From Echinarachnius parma (taxonomy: Eukaryota > Echinodermata > Echinoidea > Clypeasteroida > Echinarachniidae): 64,000 bases of DNA. The notes beneath the pieces were generated by a model. The model had not been told where the DNA came from and searched no databases. It worked only from the letters and a program-made list of their open reading frames with translations. The translations under genes and the position numbers were made by a program. Location: positions 1 through 64,000 of the forward strand of contig JBAMJV010003307.1 of NCBI GenBank assembly GCA_037951105.1. The letters run 5' to 3'. Position 1 is the stretch's first letter. Each line of letters begins with the position of its first letter. Below, piece by piece: positions 1 through 13,400 of this stretch.

Positions 1-3000
1 TGCACTTTTCATATAACACATATAATTAAACACAATTTCTAGAGAGAGAATGATGAGAATTCAGACCACTTGGAATGATACTCTGATTACATTCTTCCTA
101 TGATTGTATAATTTCCTCCTCTATGCAAATTACTTTGATATTGTATATCATATTTTGAATCCTAAACGAAATAAATTACAACATAATAAATGGCGAAAAG
201 ATTTTAATGAATACAAAATGTGTTTATTAATCTAACATTATTACATACAAATCGTAATATCTTACACATAGTTTAAAAACAATTGAGTTATTCTTCAACA
301 TAACATACAACTTTGCACGATTACATTATACTATAAATTCTAAAACACTACTTATTGTACTTCACATTTGCATACCATTGCACTGATATATCAGAACAAG
401 ATATGTACATAAAACAACAGATTTAATATTTGAAACAACCATATTCTCATATATGATCTCTACAACACATCACATCAAAACTGATTTACATCTTTTAGAA
501 CATTACATCAAACAAAATATTAACTGATTAAAATTGCACAACGGTAGGACGACTATAATAGTGAAATATACATGGACAAAATATGAAATAATATGAAGTA
601 AATCAGTTAGTTTGTTAGAGTTGTCATCATCATTGTCTTTGTACATATAAGTAGGAGGATGTTTTTTTTATGTTTTCTTATTATAATTAAGATGTGATTA
701 TTTGAACTTTAAGTTTATATTCACTCTTATATTTTCTTTATGTGTTGTAAAAAAGCACATGCATAGAGAATGTGATAATATGCGCTTTAATAATAAATAA
801 TGTATTATCATTACAGGACTAACTTTTGAGGAAATGCTCACTGAATTACACAGGTCACAGACCACATACAGTACATTGAAACTACCTACTATACACGGTA
901 AATGCAAACACACATGTTTCATACAAGGCACATACCGATTTATAATCTACTGATTAATGTACTACAAAGATTGGTCAGAAATCTATCTCAATAAATTATA
1001 GAAATATATTGTTACACAAAAGTAAAAAATAAAATAAAAATCATTGCATATGAGATAGTACTGTCAGTCAGTGGCAATTGATTTCTGGCTGGGATATGGA
1101 GTTAGCAATTGTCAAGAAAACTATAATGAATGGTCAATTTTTTTTTTTTTTTTTTTTTGGTGGGGGGGGGGGGGGGGGGGGCAGAAAATGCGATTTTTTT
1201 TCTTTTTTTCTTTTTTTTTTTTCCCCCCCCCCCCCCACTTTGAATGCAGGACATTTATTTAGTGATTTAAATTTTGTTTGCCTTTGTGTCTTCAGACGAA
1301 ATTTCTCGACCATGTCTAATATATGGAGGCATTTATGCTTCGATGTTTACATGTATGTGAAAGGGATTTTTTTTTAATCGGGGGGGGGGGGGCAGAAATG
1401 CAGCTTGTTTCCCTGTGCAGACTGTTTTGGGGTAGACCCCCCCCCCGCCCAACAAACAAAATATATGTATATATATATAATAATAATAAATAAATACAAA
1501 ATAAAATTAAAATAAAATAACAATTTTTATAAAATGAATACATGTAAACAAATAAATACAATTCTTTATTTTAATCTTCCTACACTGTACTTCCCTTATT
1601 AACAATTTAAATTAGTATATAAATAGTCATATCAAACATTATTTTAACAATTATTTTCATACATCATACAAATATTCCAATCTACAAAGTGCAATGAAGT
1701 ACAATATTTCAGAACAGTGTTGATCATTATAATAATATTTTTTTCATTTGAAACCTTCTTATACATACATAAAACTGATATACAAACAGTCAATATAAAA
1801 ATTCCAACATGAATAAAAAAATATATCATTTTGAAATTTCATCTTAGAAAAGGATCGTTCAGAAATGTACTAAAAAAAGATTAGATTTATACAGTATATG
1901 CTAGCAATAATTGTTTTCACCCTAGTCAGATCCAGATATATATATTTTAGAAAAGTGTTGATGTAAATGTTGTAATATTCATTACGTTATTCATATACAT
2001 ATAATTTTCGCACATTTCGCACTAGATTTGGTGAGCCTGAATTCTAAAACCTGCAAAAACATATGCACGATTCATTTCGAGCAAACAGAGCCTCGTACAT
2101 TGGTGTATGTGTACATAATGTGTTGAAGGCAAGTGTGTCAATTACTCTGCGTTTTGAGCTGGCATGTTCCAACAGATAAATTTCCTTGCATGTAAAAAGG
2201 GTATGCGCATGATGTTCACGTTCCGCTTGCAAAGGAAAAATGAATGAACACTTGATCAGCGCGAAAGTTAGGAACCCAATTTGAATGTCTTTTGATGTTG
2301 CCCAGCGCGATATTAATGGCCCGAATATTACAATATTTACAGTAATCAATGTTATTTTTCATGTTACTATCATCATAAAATAATCTCTCTCTTTCTATAT
2401 ATATATACAGATCAAACAAGACAAATATTATTCAATATTTCATTCTGAAATTTCATCTTAGAAAAGGATGGCAACAATAGAAAATGGTCAGATGTTCAGA
2501 AACTACTCAAAAAACTGAAAGTTGTATAATCAATAACCAACTACTTACATCCATTTCACTCTGATCATGCTGTGGTTTTGTTGTTGTTATATGCTTAAAG
2601 GGGGTGGGAGGGTTGACTCAAACCCCTCCTCCCCACCCCCTGAATCTCGGACCAACAAATGAACATGCTGTCCACAAAATATAGGACATACCGGTATGAT
2701 GTCTGACATAGTCATACCATATTGCATTTGTTCATATAACAAATTTATAATAATCCATACTCATGACAAAATATAAATCTCTCTTTTTTGCTTGGAAATA
2801 GCTAATCAACTGCATACAAATTCTTTGAATAATGAATTGATTCAAAACTACATTTGTATTCAGCATCAATCACCATAGATATGTAAACACGTAGTTGAGA
2901 GTATCCAGAAGAATCTTTACATTTCAATCATAACACCTATAAAACATGAAGCAGCAATGTGTAGATGAATGTTGTTGATATTCATATTAGTACATGTAAT

Positions 3001-4029
3001 AGGAAACCAGCAAGGTCCAAGTGAACAGCTAAAATCCCAAATGATTAGGTCACTTGGACAAACAATTCTAGAATTCCATTGTTCAATTACTTTGTTGCCG
3101 TTGATTCAGATTTGGATCATAAACAAATCCACAATGCCTTTTCAGTTGCCTGAATGGCAACAACTATTAATAAATGTGTAAGAAACATGTATATAAAGGA
3201 CCATACATTATGCACAAATAATTACAAAGTTTAAAATGGCAGGCCTCTCTGCAACTTTAATTAAGGCACCCAGTGACTCTATAAAAATTATATTTTGAAG
3301 TTTTCAATACCATACATTTTAAGATCTCCTGATCAAAATATTGTGATTGAGTTATCATTTCAATAATATGTTCACTACTAGACTTTGCATTTCCCATAGA
3401 GTAAATACAGGGCCCGGTTCCCGGTAGTACTGGCTAGCAAGATATATGGTACAGTGATGGTACACTTGCTCTAGTGATCACCTGTCTATAAAGACCAAAT
3501 CTTGACTCTAGAAGACAGTTTACATGTAAATGAACCTGTCAATACAGACCACCTGCTTCATACAAAGCCCACGTTTCCTGTCCCTTGTGATTGGTCTTCA
3601 TAGATGGGTTTGACTGCATCTGCAAAATGCACCTCGGCTTTCATTCTCATACAGCACACATTTAAACATAAAGGGCATCAAGACAGTCAAGAGTGCGGTA
3701 TACCAACAGGGCATGCAAACCATGGCATATATAGTCCAACCTGTCTATATCAGCCACCTGTCTATAGCAGCCAACCTGCCTATATAGTGACCACATACAG
3801 AAATCCCCTGGAGAGAAAATAATGTAATGGAAGCCATCTATGGAGGTCATGCACCTACCTACATGTATCTACAGTGGTCTCGTTCTTGTTCCTGTATGTA
3901 GGTGATCACTATACACAGGTTTGATTGTCCAATACTATGGGTTTATAGAAGTCGCCCGTCTCCAGATAGAGGTCACTTATCTTGTTTCCCTTAATAGTAC
4001 GTGGTCACTTAACACAGGTTTGACTGTAT
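1..4029. other. 3' flank of the gene: AT-rich, no convincing gene
   Basis: No ORF resembles a protein. Contents: homopolymer T/G/C blocks (1137-1236 and 1365-1447), a short duplicated segment (about 1828-1870 and 2446-2510, sharing GAAATTTCATCTTAGAAAAG), and a dispersed 'gaccacctgtctata' repeat (3415-4020). The 3' UTR end is not identifiable. Minus-strand candidates for a poly(A) signal are ATTAAA at 3256-3261 and AATAAA at 1565-1570. Confidence 0.5.
3415..4020 (+). repeat. Dispersed repeat, first copy (sequence like gtcactatacacaggtttga)
   Basis: Units with 'acctgtctat' and 'cactatacacaggtttga' recur here, at 4145-4180 and at 31060-31240. No coding potential. Confidence 0.6.
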
Positions 4030-4290
4030 AGGCTACACCTGTGAGCTTTAGCCTGAAATCCGATAGTTACAATTGGAATGTCAAAAGTCATTGCAAGAAC
4101 GGGCGGGCTTCGATCTTTCAGGCACTCAGTTTGGCCTTTATAATAGGTAGTCACATTACACAGGTTTGACTGTATAGGCCATATACATGTACATGCACCT
4201 GGGAACTGTAGCCTGAAATCCGAAAGTTACAATTGGAATGTCAAAAGTCATTGCAAGAACATTCAGGCACCCTGTTTGGCCTTATAAATA
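4030..4290 (-). repeat. Two decayed tandem copies of the last exon's 3' end
   Basis: AATTGGAATGTCAAAAGTCA followed by sequence like the last codons of exon 33 occurs at about 4070-4140 and 4235-4290, as well as at the real site (about 4326-4400). The copies lack the rest of the exon and have indels. Confidence 0.8.
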
Positions 4291-4343
4291 CAACTGAGGA
4301 CCCTTAGCCTGAATTCAGAGAATTACAATTGGAATGTCAAAAG

Positions 4344-4444
4344 TCATCGCAGGAACTGACGGGCCTCTTCCAGGCACCCCGTCTGGTCGTACAGCTCCAG
4401 GAGCTCTCTCCAGCGCTCATGAGTCTTCAGCAGATGTTGGTTCC
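4344..4444 (-). CDS. HELZ2: HELZ2-like coding exon 33, C-terminus and stop (residues 3710-3742)
   Basis: Acceptor GCACACAG at 4445. Reads [20 protein letters not shown], ends EEARQFLR and stops with TGA at 4344-4346. The GN..LL.....W..L..... pattern after GLVIIG is normal for the end of UPF1-like helicases. The end of this exon is present in two further decayed copies just downstream. Confidence 0.92.
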
Positions 4445-7400
4445 CTGTGTGCATATAGAAGTGAAAGAGAGAACATAATACAAGCGTTATATTAATTCTA
4501 TAATGTAAACCTTGCACGCATATCGGTCTGCAGACAATCATAGCATACAGTTATTATAACGTACCCCTAATTGTCATATAATTTGAATAAACATTTTAAA
4601 CTTTTGATCACAATGCAAGTATTTACCTGCAAAATTTTTGGCTGGCGGTCATCTGCCTTTGTCGGCGTTGTGACCCTACCTGACCTTTCTGACGCAACAA
4701 TAATTAATTGTCATTAACCCCTTGACTACGGGAACCGAGTGGGTTGTGTACAAAGTCTATGGAGATTTCAAAAATTTGTAGGCAACGGGTTAAGTCATAT
4801 ATATTCAAGAGTTTGCATCCCCCTCTGCAGGGGATCATTTTTGGTGGCCACTACTGTATATAGGCAGGTTTTTACTATAGTCTGTTTTTCATCAGCCAGC
4901 ATAAACATTTGTAGATATATAAACAAGGCGATAGCCGTAAAGTGTCTCGCCCACTTGCGCGCACTTTACCTCATTTGACCTTTGACCTACTTATGTGACC
5001 TTTGACCCCAGAATATCATGGAGGCCAATATAGGGCATCTACCAATCAAGTTTGGTTACAAACAGATGCAGGGTTGGAAAGTTATCAACCCTAATAGACT
5101 CTTGCAGGTAAAATTTCACATTGACCCTCATTTGACCTTTGACCTACTTATGTGACCTTTGACCCCAGGATATCATGGAGGCCAATATAGGGCATCTACT
5201 AATCAAGTTTGGTTACAAACAGATGCAGGGTTGGAAAGTTATCAACCCTAATAAACTCTTACAGGTAAAACTTCACATTGACCCTCATTTGACCTTTGAC
5301 CTACTTATGTGACCTTTGACCCCATATTTGACCACTAGGAGGGCCCACCACGGGCTCCCCAATTAGGTGCGCACACCTAAACCCACCAAGTGCCTGCAAC
5401 TGTATATCCGCATCATGCTGAGTTTGTTTGCAGTATCAAGAAGAAGAAGAAGAAGAAGATTATCATGGAGGCCAATGTAGGGCATCTACCAATCAAGTTT
5501 GGTTACAAACAAATGCAGGGTTGGAAAGTTATTCAAATTTTTGTAAGCGTCACGGACAGACGGACGGACGCAATTTGGATCCCTTAGTCTCCCTCCACCT
5601 ACGGTGGGCTCGACAACAATTTGGATCCCTTAGTCTCCCTCCGGTCCTACGGTGGACTCGACAAAAAGGATGTTATGAACAGATAAGGAAATGAGGGACC
5701 TACCGATGATGACAAGCCCTCGCTTGGCGCGGGTCAGAGCAACGTTCATCTGGTTCTCGTCGTTGATGAAGCCCAGGTGCCTGCGCTGCCAGCTCTTGCT
5801 GGGCCGCGGCTCAATCTCGATGCGCGGCATTGAGCGAACCGTGGAGATTATCACGTAGTCCCACTCACTCCCTGTGGTGTTAGGTATTAAACAGAAATAG
5901 ACTTCATTAATGAATGCATGAACATATACATATATATAGGTCTGGTACGTTGCAATGACCTATTTAGATTACAAGTCTCTTGTCTTTTGCTCGGCAGTTG
6001 GTCAATCTCACACACTCCCTCTGGTGTTGGGTAATTAATAGAAATAGAATTCATTAATGAATGCGTAAGACACATACAATCTGGGTGTAATACGTATTTT
6101 GTTTAGCGAACAAGACACTCAGCTCTTTTTGCTTGCCCCGGCCACTGCTCGATCTTAATTGATACTCTACACTGAGCAAACTGCAAAAAATTATCTGTTC
6201 AATGGCTTTAACTCACATGGGAACAACATAAGCTTGTTGGAAAATGGATAATGGCTAGATTCTTCCCAAGTGTCATCTGCCTGTTGAACCAGCTAACATA
6301 CTAGCTACTACGCTATAATTACTTTGGGAGCAAGCTGGTAGGACTGAAGAAAAAGAAAACAAGTTTTTTACTTGCACAAAAACATATTTTCTTGGCTTTC
6401 TCCTTGTTCTGCCCCTCGTTTCAGCACCGCATAACAGCTAGTATGAAAATACTATACTAAAGAGGATTATCACATGACTTAGTAAATACAGTACATGACG
6501 CTGCGGTGTTATATTTTTGCGATATACAATGGCAATATTACACCCCTGCAAGTAACGTCAAGGGGCAATTGTTTACGATACAAAATGTACACATACCGTA
6601 CCTGTGTTACTTGTACATGCATAAAATAATTTATCTCGCGGGCAGCATGCAGCGAACGAAAAAAAAACAAAAAACGAAAATCAGCGATTTTCAGTACAAT
6701 TGGATCAGAAAGTCGCCAACAAACTGGTATGAGAAGTGGTGGGGTATTCTGCAGTTAAGCCCAATCGACAAATAGTTCTGATAGAAATGCAGTGATCTGA
6801 AGAAAGGCAATCGTAAGTACGCCGATCGACTTTATTGTGGACATGAGTGAGTGAATTCTGCGTTGTGCGTGTTGTGTGATGTGGTAGCGAGTGTTTCTGT
6901 GAGTGAGCGAGTGAAACGGATTTTGACAGTCAGATGATAAAACAGTTGTTAAATTTGTTGTCGGGGAAAATCACGGAATATTCCTACCCTCGGGATTTCA
7001 AATGCTATTTCGTGAAGAAAATAAGTTTACTCTTCCCTCAATAGCATTTAAAATCCCTCGAGATGTAATATTCCGTGCTATACCCTCCATCGCCATTTAA
7101 CAACAGTATACTAGCTGTACTGAATTTGCAAGAAGAAGAAGATTCGTGTACATGTACCTTGGCTTTTGACCACAGTGCTGACTTTGATCTGGCTGTATGG
7201 TTGCCCCATCTCTGTCAGTCTGTTCCCAATCTGACTGCACTGCAGCCGGTACTGGGATAGGATCACCACTCTATCAGGGGATACACCACGAGCAACCATC
7301 CTCGTCACCATCTGAACCTACAACAAGCAAAAATAAGTAAACGATAATGATAATAATTCTACATGGATAGTGCACACAATTTACTTGTTACACAGAGTCT

Positions 7401-10400
7401 TAATTGTCACACTCTATCACCACGTACATCTGACATGTATTACTCATAGTCAGAACAAACACATTGGGCCAATTTGCTGACAAACTCACTTCTATAATGT
7501 AAATGTCAATACTAGGGTACGACCATGCATTTACATGCCAAACACAGAAATTCCTTGTAGCACAGAGAACGTAGACATGTGTTGGTAAGTCTCTGGTACC
7601 TGCCACCCATGCATTGTCTTAGCACAGCCTGCTACACACAACAGTATAATAAAGTCTGTATGAGTGGTCACATGCACTCACCACGTATCCGACCTCCGCC
7701 GTATTACTCTTGGACATCTCACTTCCCTCCTCGGACTTGACGGACAGCGTCTCCTCCTTACCGCTCACGTGATAGAACATCCTGGGCATACTGACTCCGT
7801 CCTTGGTTGGCCACAGATCACGGAGGGGGTCATCGTTAGGACTACGCCGAGCCACGGAGATATCCGTTTGCAGCTTGTTCTCGTAGAAGGCATGAGAGGG
7901 GAACTCGCAGATTTGTTTGTGCTATGGGAGGAACAGTTGTAAAAAAAAATCATAAATAATCATAATAAAAATAATAATGAAACAGAATTTATATAAAGCA
8001 AAAGATAATAATAGCTTTTTATCTATGTGCTTAACAAAATAAAACTCAAGCACTGAATTCTTACGAGAAACCATTAATGAAAATAAATTGCACAAAAATC
8101 CAGGGGCCGTATTCTGGAAAACTATTTCTAAACTAGAATTTATTGTATCTACGTCATTAACATATTTTCCAGCGATTTTGTATTCTGAAACTGCGCTCTA
8201 ATTTTGTATCTATGTCACTAAAAAAAAAAATACAAGCCATGGAAGCCGTATCAGTATGCTGAACATTAATTTGCCTCAAATATGTGTGTTTAAATAGTCA
8301 GAACTGATTGAATTCTTTGGTAAAATAAAAAAATACATACCATCCTGTACTGAATTGTCAGCATTTTAATATTTTTCTGGTACTTCTCCAGAAGTGACAC
8401 GTCCATGCCTAGGTCCTTGGCATTCCGCTCTGTGATGATGGCTCTGTTTGAAGATTTTCAAGAAAAGAAAAAATCATTGGTATATTTTTTAAAAGCATTT
8501 AATATATTGTACCTTTGTTCATGTTGGTAGCCCTACAGTGTGAAATAGTTCGCCAGCTATTAGACATGATCATTTCTCCTACAGTAGAAATATTTAAAGG
8601 AGAGGTTTCCCATCTTAAATTTACTTTTGATTACCTATGTTCTCTACACATTAAAACAACATTTTATGCAAATATTTCTAACATTTGTCATGTGAGTATA
8701 AAGGGAGGAGCATCATTCAAAGTCACTTATAAGACTGGCTAATCCTACTCATCACGTACAGCATGGAGGCTGTCATTATATTTGTTGAAACCCAGATTAT
8801 AAATTGTTTGTGCTAGATGTGACGTAAATCCCAAACAAATAAGCTCCCCATATTTTTGTTAGCTCTCGCTGCTCACAGCTCGTACAAACATTAGTCGAAA
8901 CGTCATCGAGCCAACAAAAAAGGAGGAGCATCATTCAAACTCACTTTAATATAGGATTGGCTAATCCTACTCATCACGTACAGCATGGAGGCTGTCATTA
9001 TATTTGTTGAAACCCGGATTATCAATCCCGAACAAATAAGCCCCACCTGTTTTTGTTAGCTCTCGCAGCTCGCAGCTCGCAGCTCGCAGCTCGCACAGAC
9101 AATAGTCGAAACGTGAGCCATCAAAAAGAGGCGGAGCTTATTCGAACCATTCAGTCGAGCTGCTTGTGGTCCTCTACCAGTACAACCTATGCTAACTGAG
9201 GCTCACTGCACATGCCTGCCGGCAATGATCGTCTGTATGACACAGGTGTCATTCATACGCCATTCCCCTACAGCACTAGTTTTAGAACAAGTCCTGAATG
9301 AGTTAATATCAACCTGCTCCCTAATAGATTATACGATCCCCATAGAATTTTTGCAGGGTTCACCAGGTTCCCGTAGACAATGGGTTAATTTTATCATTGA
9401 AACAAACTGTATTCACCCGAGCTGCTTGTGGTCCCCTATCAATTACAACCTGCTTCGGTTTGTGAGCACTAATGGGACGAAGGACCCTTGCCTCACCCAG
9501 GTGCCATTCGTAAAAGGCCCACCAAGTTCCCTTTGGCAATGGGTTAAGACAATTATCTTATCATTGAAATTAACTGTATTCACCTGAGCTGCTTGTGGTC
9601 ACCAATCAGTACAACCTGCTTCGGTTTGCAGAACACTAACGGGACGAGAGACTCGGGCTCGCTGCACATTCCTGCCTCATCTATAATCGTCTGAATCACG
9701 TTAGTTTCTTTCGCGATGCGATTATCTCCGGCGGCGCTACAGGTTGCAAGGATGATGTGATGACGCTGAAGCTCCTCTTTCTATAAAAAAAACATGTGAC
9801 AGATATCAAATAACTTCAGAGATGCCATCCTTTACATTCAGCTTTCAAGGATTCATTCAGAAATCAGAACGGATTACATCAATTGCATACAGCATAATGG
9901 GAATTATCTTTCAAAAAATCATTGAAATCTGTTTGGTGTGACATAACAAACAAAACAGAATTAGAGAACCTCCCTGGAAATCAGGAAGGTTTGGAATCTC
10001 TGTAACTTTATCTATTCCCCCCTCCCCTCTCATCCGCTCCATAGACCCCCGTTTTGAAGTTGGCTGAGGCACACCCCTGCTCCCTAGACCCCCTTTTGAA
10101 GTTGGCTGAGGCACACCCCTACTCCCTAGACCCCCTTTTAAGTTGGATGAGGCACACCCCTGCTCCCTAGACCCCCTTTTGAAGTTGGATGAGGCACACC
10201 CCTGCTCCCTAGACCCCCTTTTGAAGTTGGCTGAGGCACACCCCTGCTCCCTAGACCCCCTTTTGAAGTTGGCTGAGGCACACCCCTGCTCCCTAGACCC
10301 CCTTTTGAAGTTGGATGAGGCACACCCCTGCTCCCTAGACCCCCTTTTGAAGTTGGCTGAGGCACACCCCTGCTCCCTAGACCCCCTTTTGAAGTTGGCT

Positions 10401-13400
10401 GAGGCACACCCCTGCTCCCTAGACCCCCTTTTGAAGTTGGATGAGGCACACCCCTGCTCCCTAGACCCCCTTTTGAAGTTGGCTGAGGCACACCCCTGCT
10501 CCCTAGACCCCCTTTTGAAGTTGGCTGAGGCACACCCCTGCTCCCTAGACCCCCTTTTGAAGTTGGATGAGGCACACCCCTGCTCCCTAGACCCCCTTTT
10601 GAAGTTGGATGAGGCACACCCCTGCTCCCTAGACCCCCTTTTGAAGTTGGCTGAGGCACACCCCTGCTCCATAGACCCCCTTTTGAAGTTGGATGAGGCA
10701 CACCCCTGCTCCCTAGACCCCCTTTTGAAGTTGGCTGAGGCACACCCCTGCTCCCTAGACCCCCTTTTGAAGTTGGCTGAGGCACACCCCTGCTCCCTAG
10801 ACCCCCTTTAGAAGTTGGATGAGGCACACCCCTGCTCCCAAGACCCCCTTTTGAAGTTGGCTGAGGCACACCCCTGCTCCCTAGACCCCCTTTTGAAGTT
10901 GGCTGAGGCACACCCCTGCTCCCTAGACCCCCTTTTGAAGTTGGATGAGGCACACCCCTGCTCCCTAGACCCCCTTTTGAAGTTGGATGAGGCACACCCC
11001 TGCTCTCTAGACCCCCTTTTGAAATATAATTTGAGTACCCCCCCACCCACAGGGGTTTGTCCCCTACACACGCACTGTGGTGAGAGCTAGCACACAGTCA
11101 GGCTGCTGTCTCTTTGCATTGTGGGATAAAGGCAATATAAAGAGTTATGAAGAACATCTTAACCCATTCAGAACTGGTCCCAAACATACTTGGGCTTGGG
11201 TCTATGGAGAACACATGTGCATGTTATAGCAAAATCAATCAGTCCTGAGCAGGTTAATATTGTGAAATTTCTACTTCTATTGCAATCATGATTGTTTAGT
11301 ACTATAATCTGAACACATTATCTACCATCGCCCCGGTGATCGCATCCAAGAAGGGTTTCCGATGTATTTCTTTGTCGAAATTGCCATTCCGGACCCGCGT
11401 GTCGAATCCCCTTATCGCTTCTACACGAGTACCGCGTTGTCGAATCAGATGGTGGAGGGAAATGTCACTCAGCTCACCAGGCATGACGACATCCTTCCGA
11501 GACCACTTGCTGATGCGTCCTGGGAGACCCGGAATGGGGAAATCCCTACGCTCGATCTCGACGCCATACACTCGCACGACAGAGATTCCTTTGAATTCTC
11601 GAAGGTATCCTACAGAATGAAAACATCAAATTCAACTCAATTCACATAATTTTTTATACTACTATTCAGTGAAAAATACAGTAAACATTGACAGAACAAT
11701 TAAAATGGTAATGTAAACAGAATAATTGATACAAACTAAATAATATGTTGTACAAAACTAGAGCACTTTGATTCTACTAAGTTGATGGTGATTGAGATTT
11801 CTTTGTATTCTCGTAGGTATCCTATAAAGCAATAAATGTACTTAATTTAGATAATTTTACTACTAGTCAGTTCAGTTACGAATGAACAATTGAAATGTAA
11901 ACCAAATAATTGATGTAAACTGACCAATATGCCATCAAAAACCTGAACAATTTGACACGAAGGTAAACAATAAGTCTCATCTTCAATGAGTCTTTCTACA
12001 TGCAGCAAGAGGTTGGCTTTTGTTCATTGATCCACATGAAGTTATATGTATAGACGTTTCACACAATGCAGTGTCTGCATGCATATATTCAAGATTATTT
12101 TTCAATGATTATAATAATAACTAATAATAATGGTTGTTTGATGTAGCACTATTCAAACAAGTATCAGAGCCCTTTACATTAGTATTACCCTTGTCAACGG
12201 ATCATTAAAACTGCAATCATTAAAAGTATTTATACCAGAAGTACAAAAGGGCTGGAAATAACTGAAACCTGGATGTCCATGTACATTTTTTTGGAATAAA
12301 CTAAACTGAAAAACAAAAGTAACTTTGTATGTACGTGCATGGCCTTGCAATTAAATGCAAATAGTAACAGTTAAGTTCATACAAATATGCATATTTGCTT
12401 CCAATTTGCTCATATAATGCAACTTATAAGAATAAGTGGCAAAGTTGCATTGGTGTTTCAATACAGGGAGCTCCATGCTCACTCGGTATTACTGTTCTTG
12501 TAAAAAGTAGTAATTCAGCTGTTTGGCTGCGTGTGATATTATTAAATAAAAACCTTTACAATTAAAATTTTAATCAATGGCCCGAATTCTCGACTTGTGG
12601 ATCAACTTGTGCCTGGCATTAAAGACAAAGACTACCGGTAACACTTTGCACCAGCATACTAATATTGTCTCGTTACTATGGTCCCTGGAGATATTCTAAT
12701 TGTTTCCTTTCATTGTCCAGTCAATCCCTTGAGTTCTGATTATAGACATCAGGACAATGGGTCATGACAGTATAGTCTGTCATCAGACTATAGTATTGCT
12801 GGTGACCTGTTATAATATGACTTAATATCAAAGGAATGAAAGAAAACCATTAGAATCCGGGGACCATAGCGACAAGACAATAAGTCTGCTGGTGCAAATT
12901 GTACCGGTAGTCTTTATCTTTTAGGCCAGGCACAAGTTGAGCCACAAGTTGAGAATTCGGGCCAATGTGTCTGAGCAGTGTTCAGTCGCAACTCTTTTTT
13001 TTGTGTGCAATAGAATCATGATTTTGTTTTCCCCACCTGCCACAACGTCGACTGACTTGTTGGACGGTCCACAGTACAGTACTTGAGGGCGCAAGTCACC
13101 TGCTGTCTGAAGCTTAGTGTTGAGTTGCGCAAAGAAGTACGCTAGGTAGGACCCTGTCAGAGTTTTACCCGTACCTGTCGACAACAAATTTTAGACAAAA
13201 TTATTCAAATCATTTTAAACATGGGGAAACTGTCCAGGAATATATAATATAATGTATATGAAAATGAATAAAGGAAACAGGGTTTCCCCAGCCTACAAAC
13301 CCATGACCTCTGGATTGCTAGACTGTTGCTCTACCGACTGAGTTATAGAAATCCTTAGTGCTGGTGTTTACACCTAAAACCATTAATTATAAATCTGTGT

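Noticed and set aside
9189..9587. 132-codon plus-strand ORF
   Set aside because: Runs antisense through the decayed copies of exon 28; no domain and no splice context.
10138..11071. Long ORFs on both strands (up to 302 codons) of repeated [14 protein letters not shown] or [14 protein letters not shown] type
   Set aside because: They are the translation of a 42-bp minisatellite inside an intron; open on both strands because the period is a multiple of three without stops.
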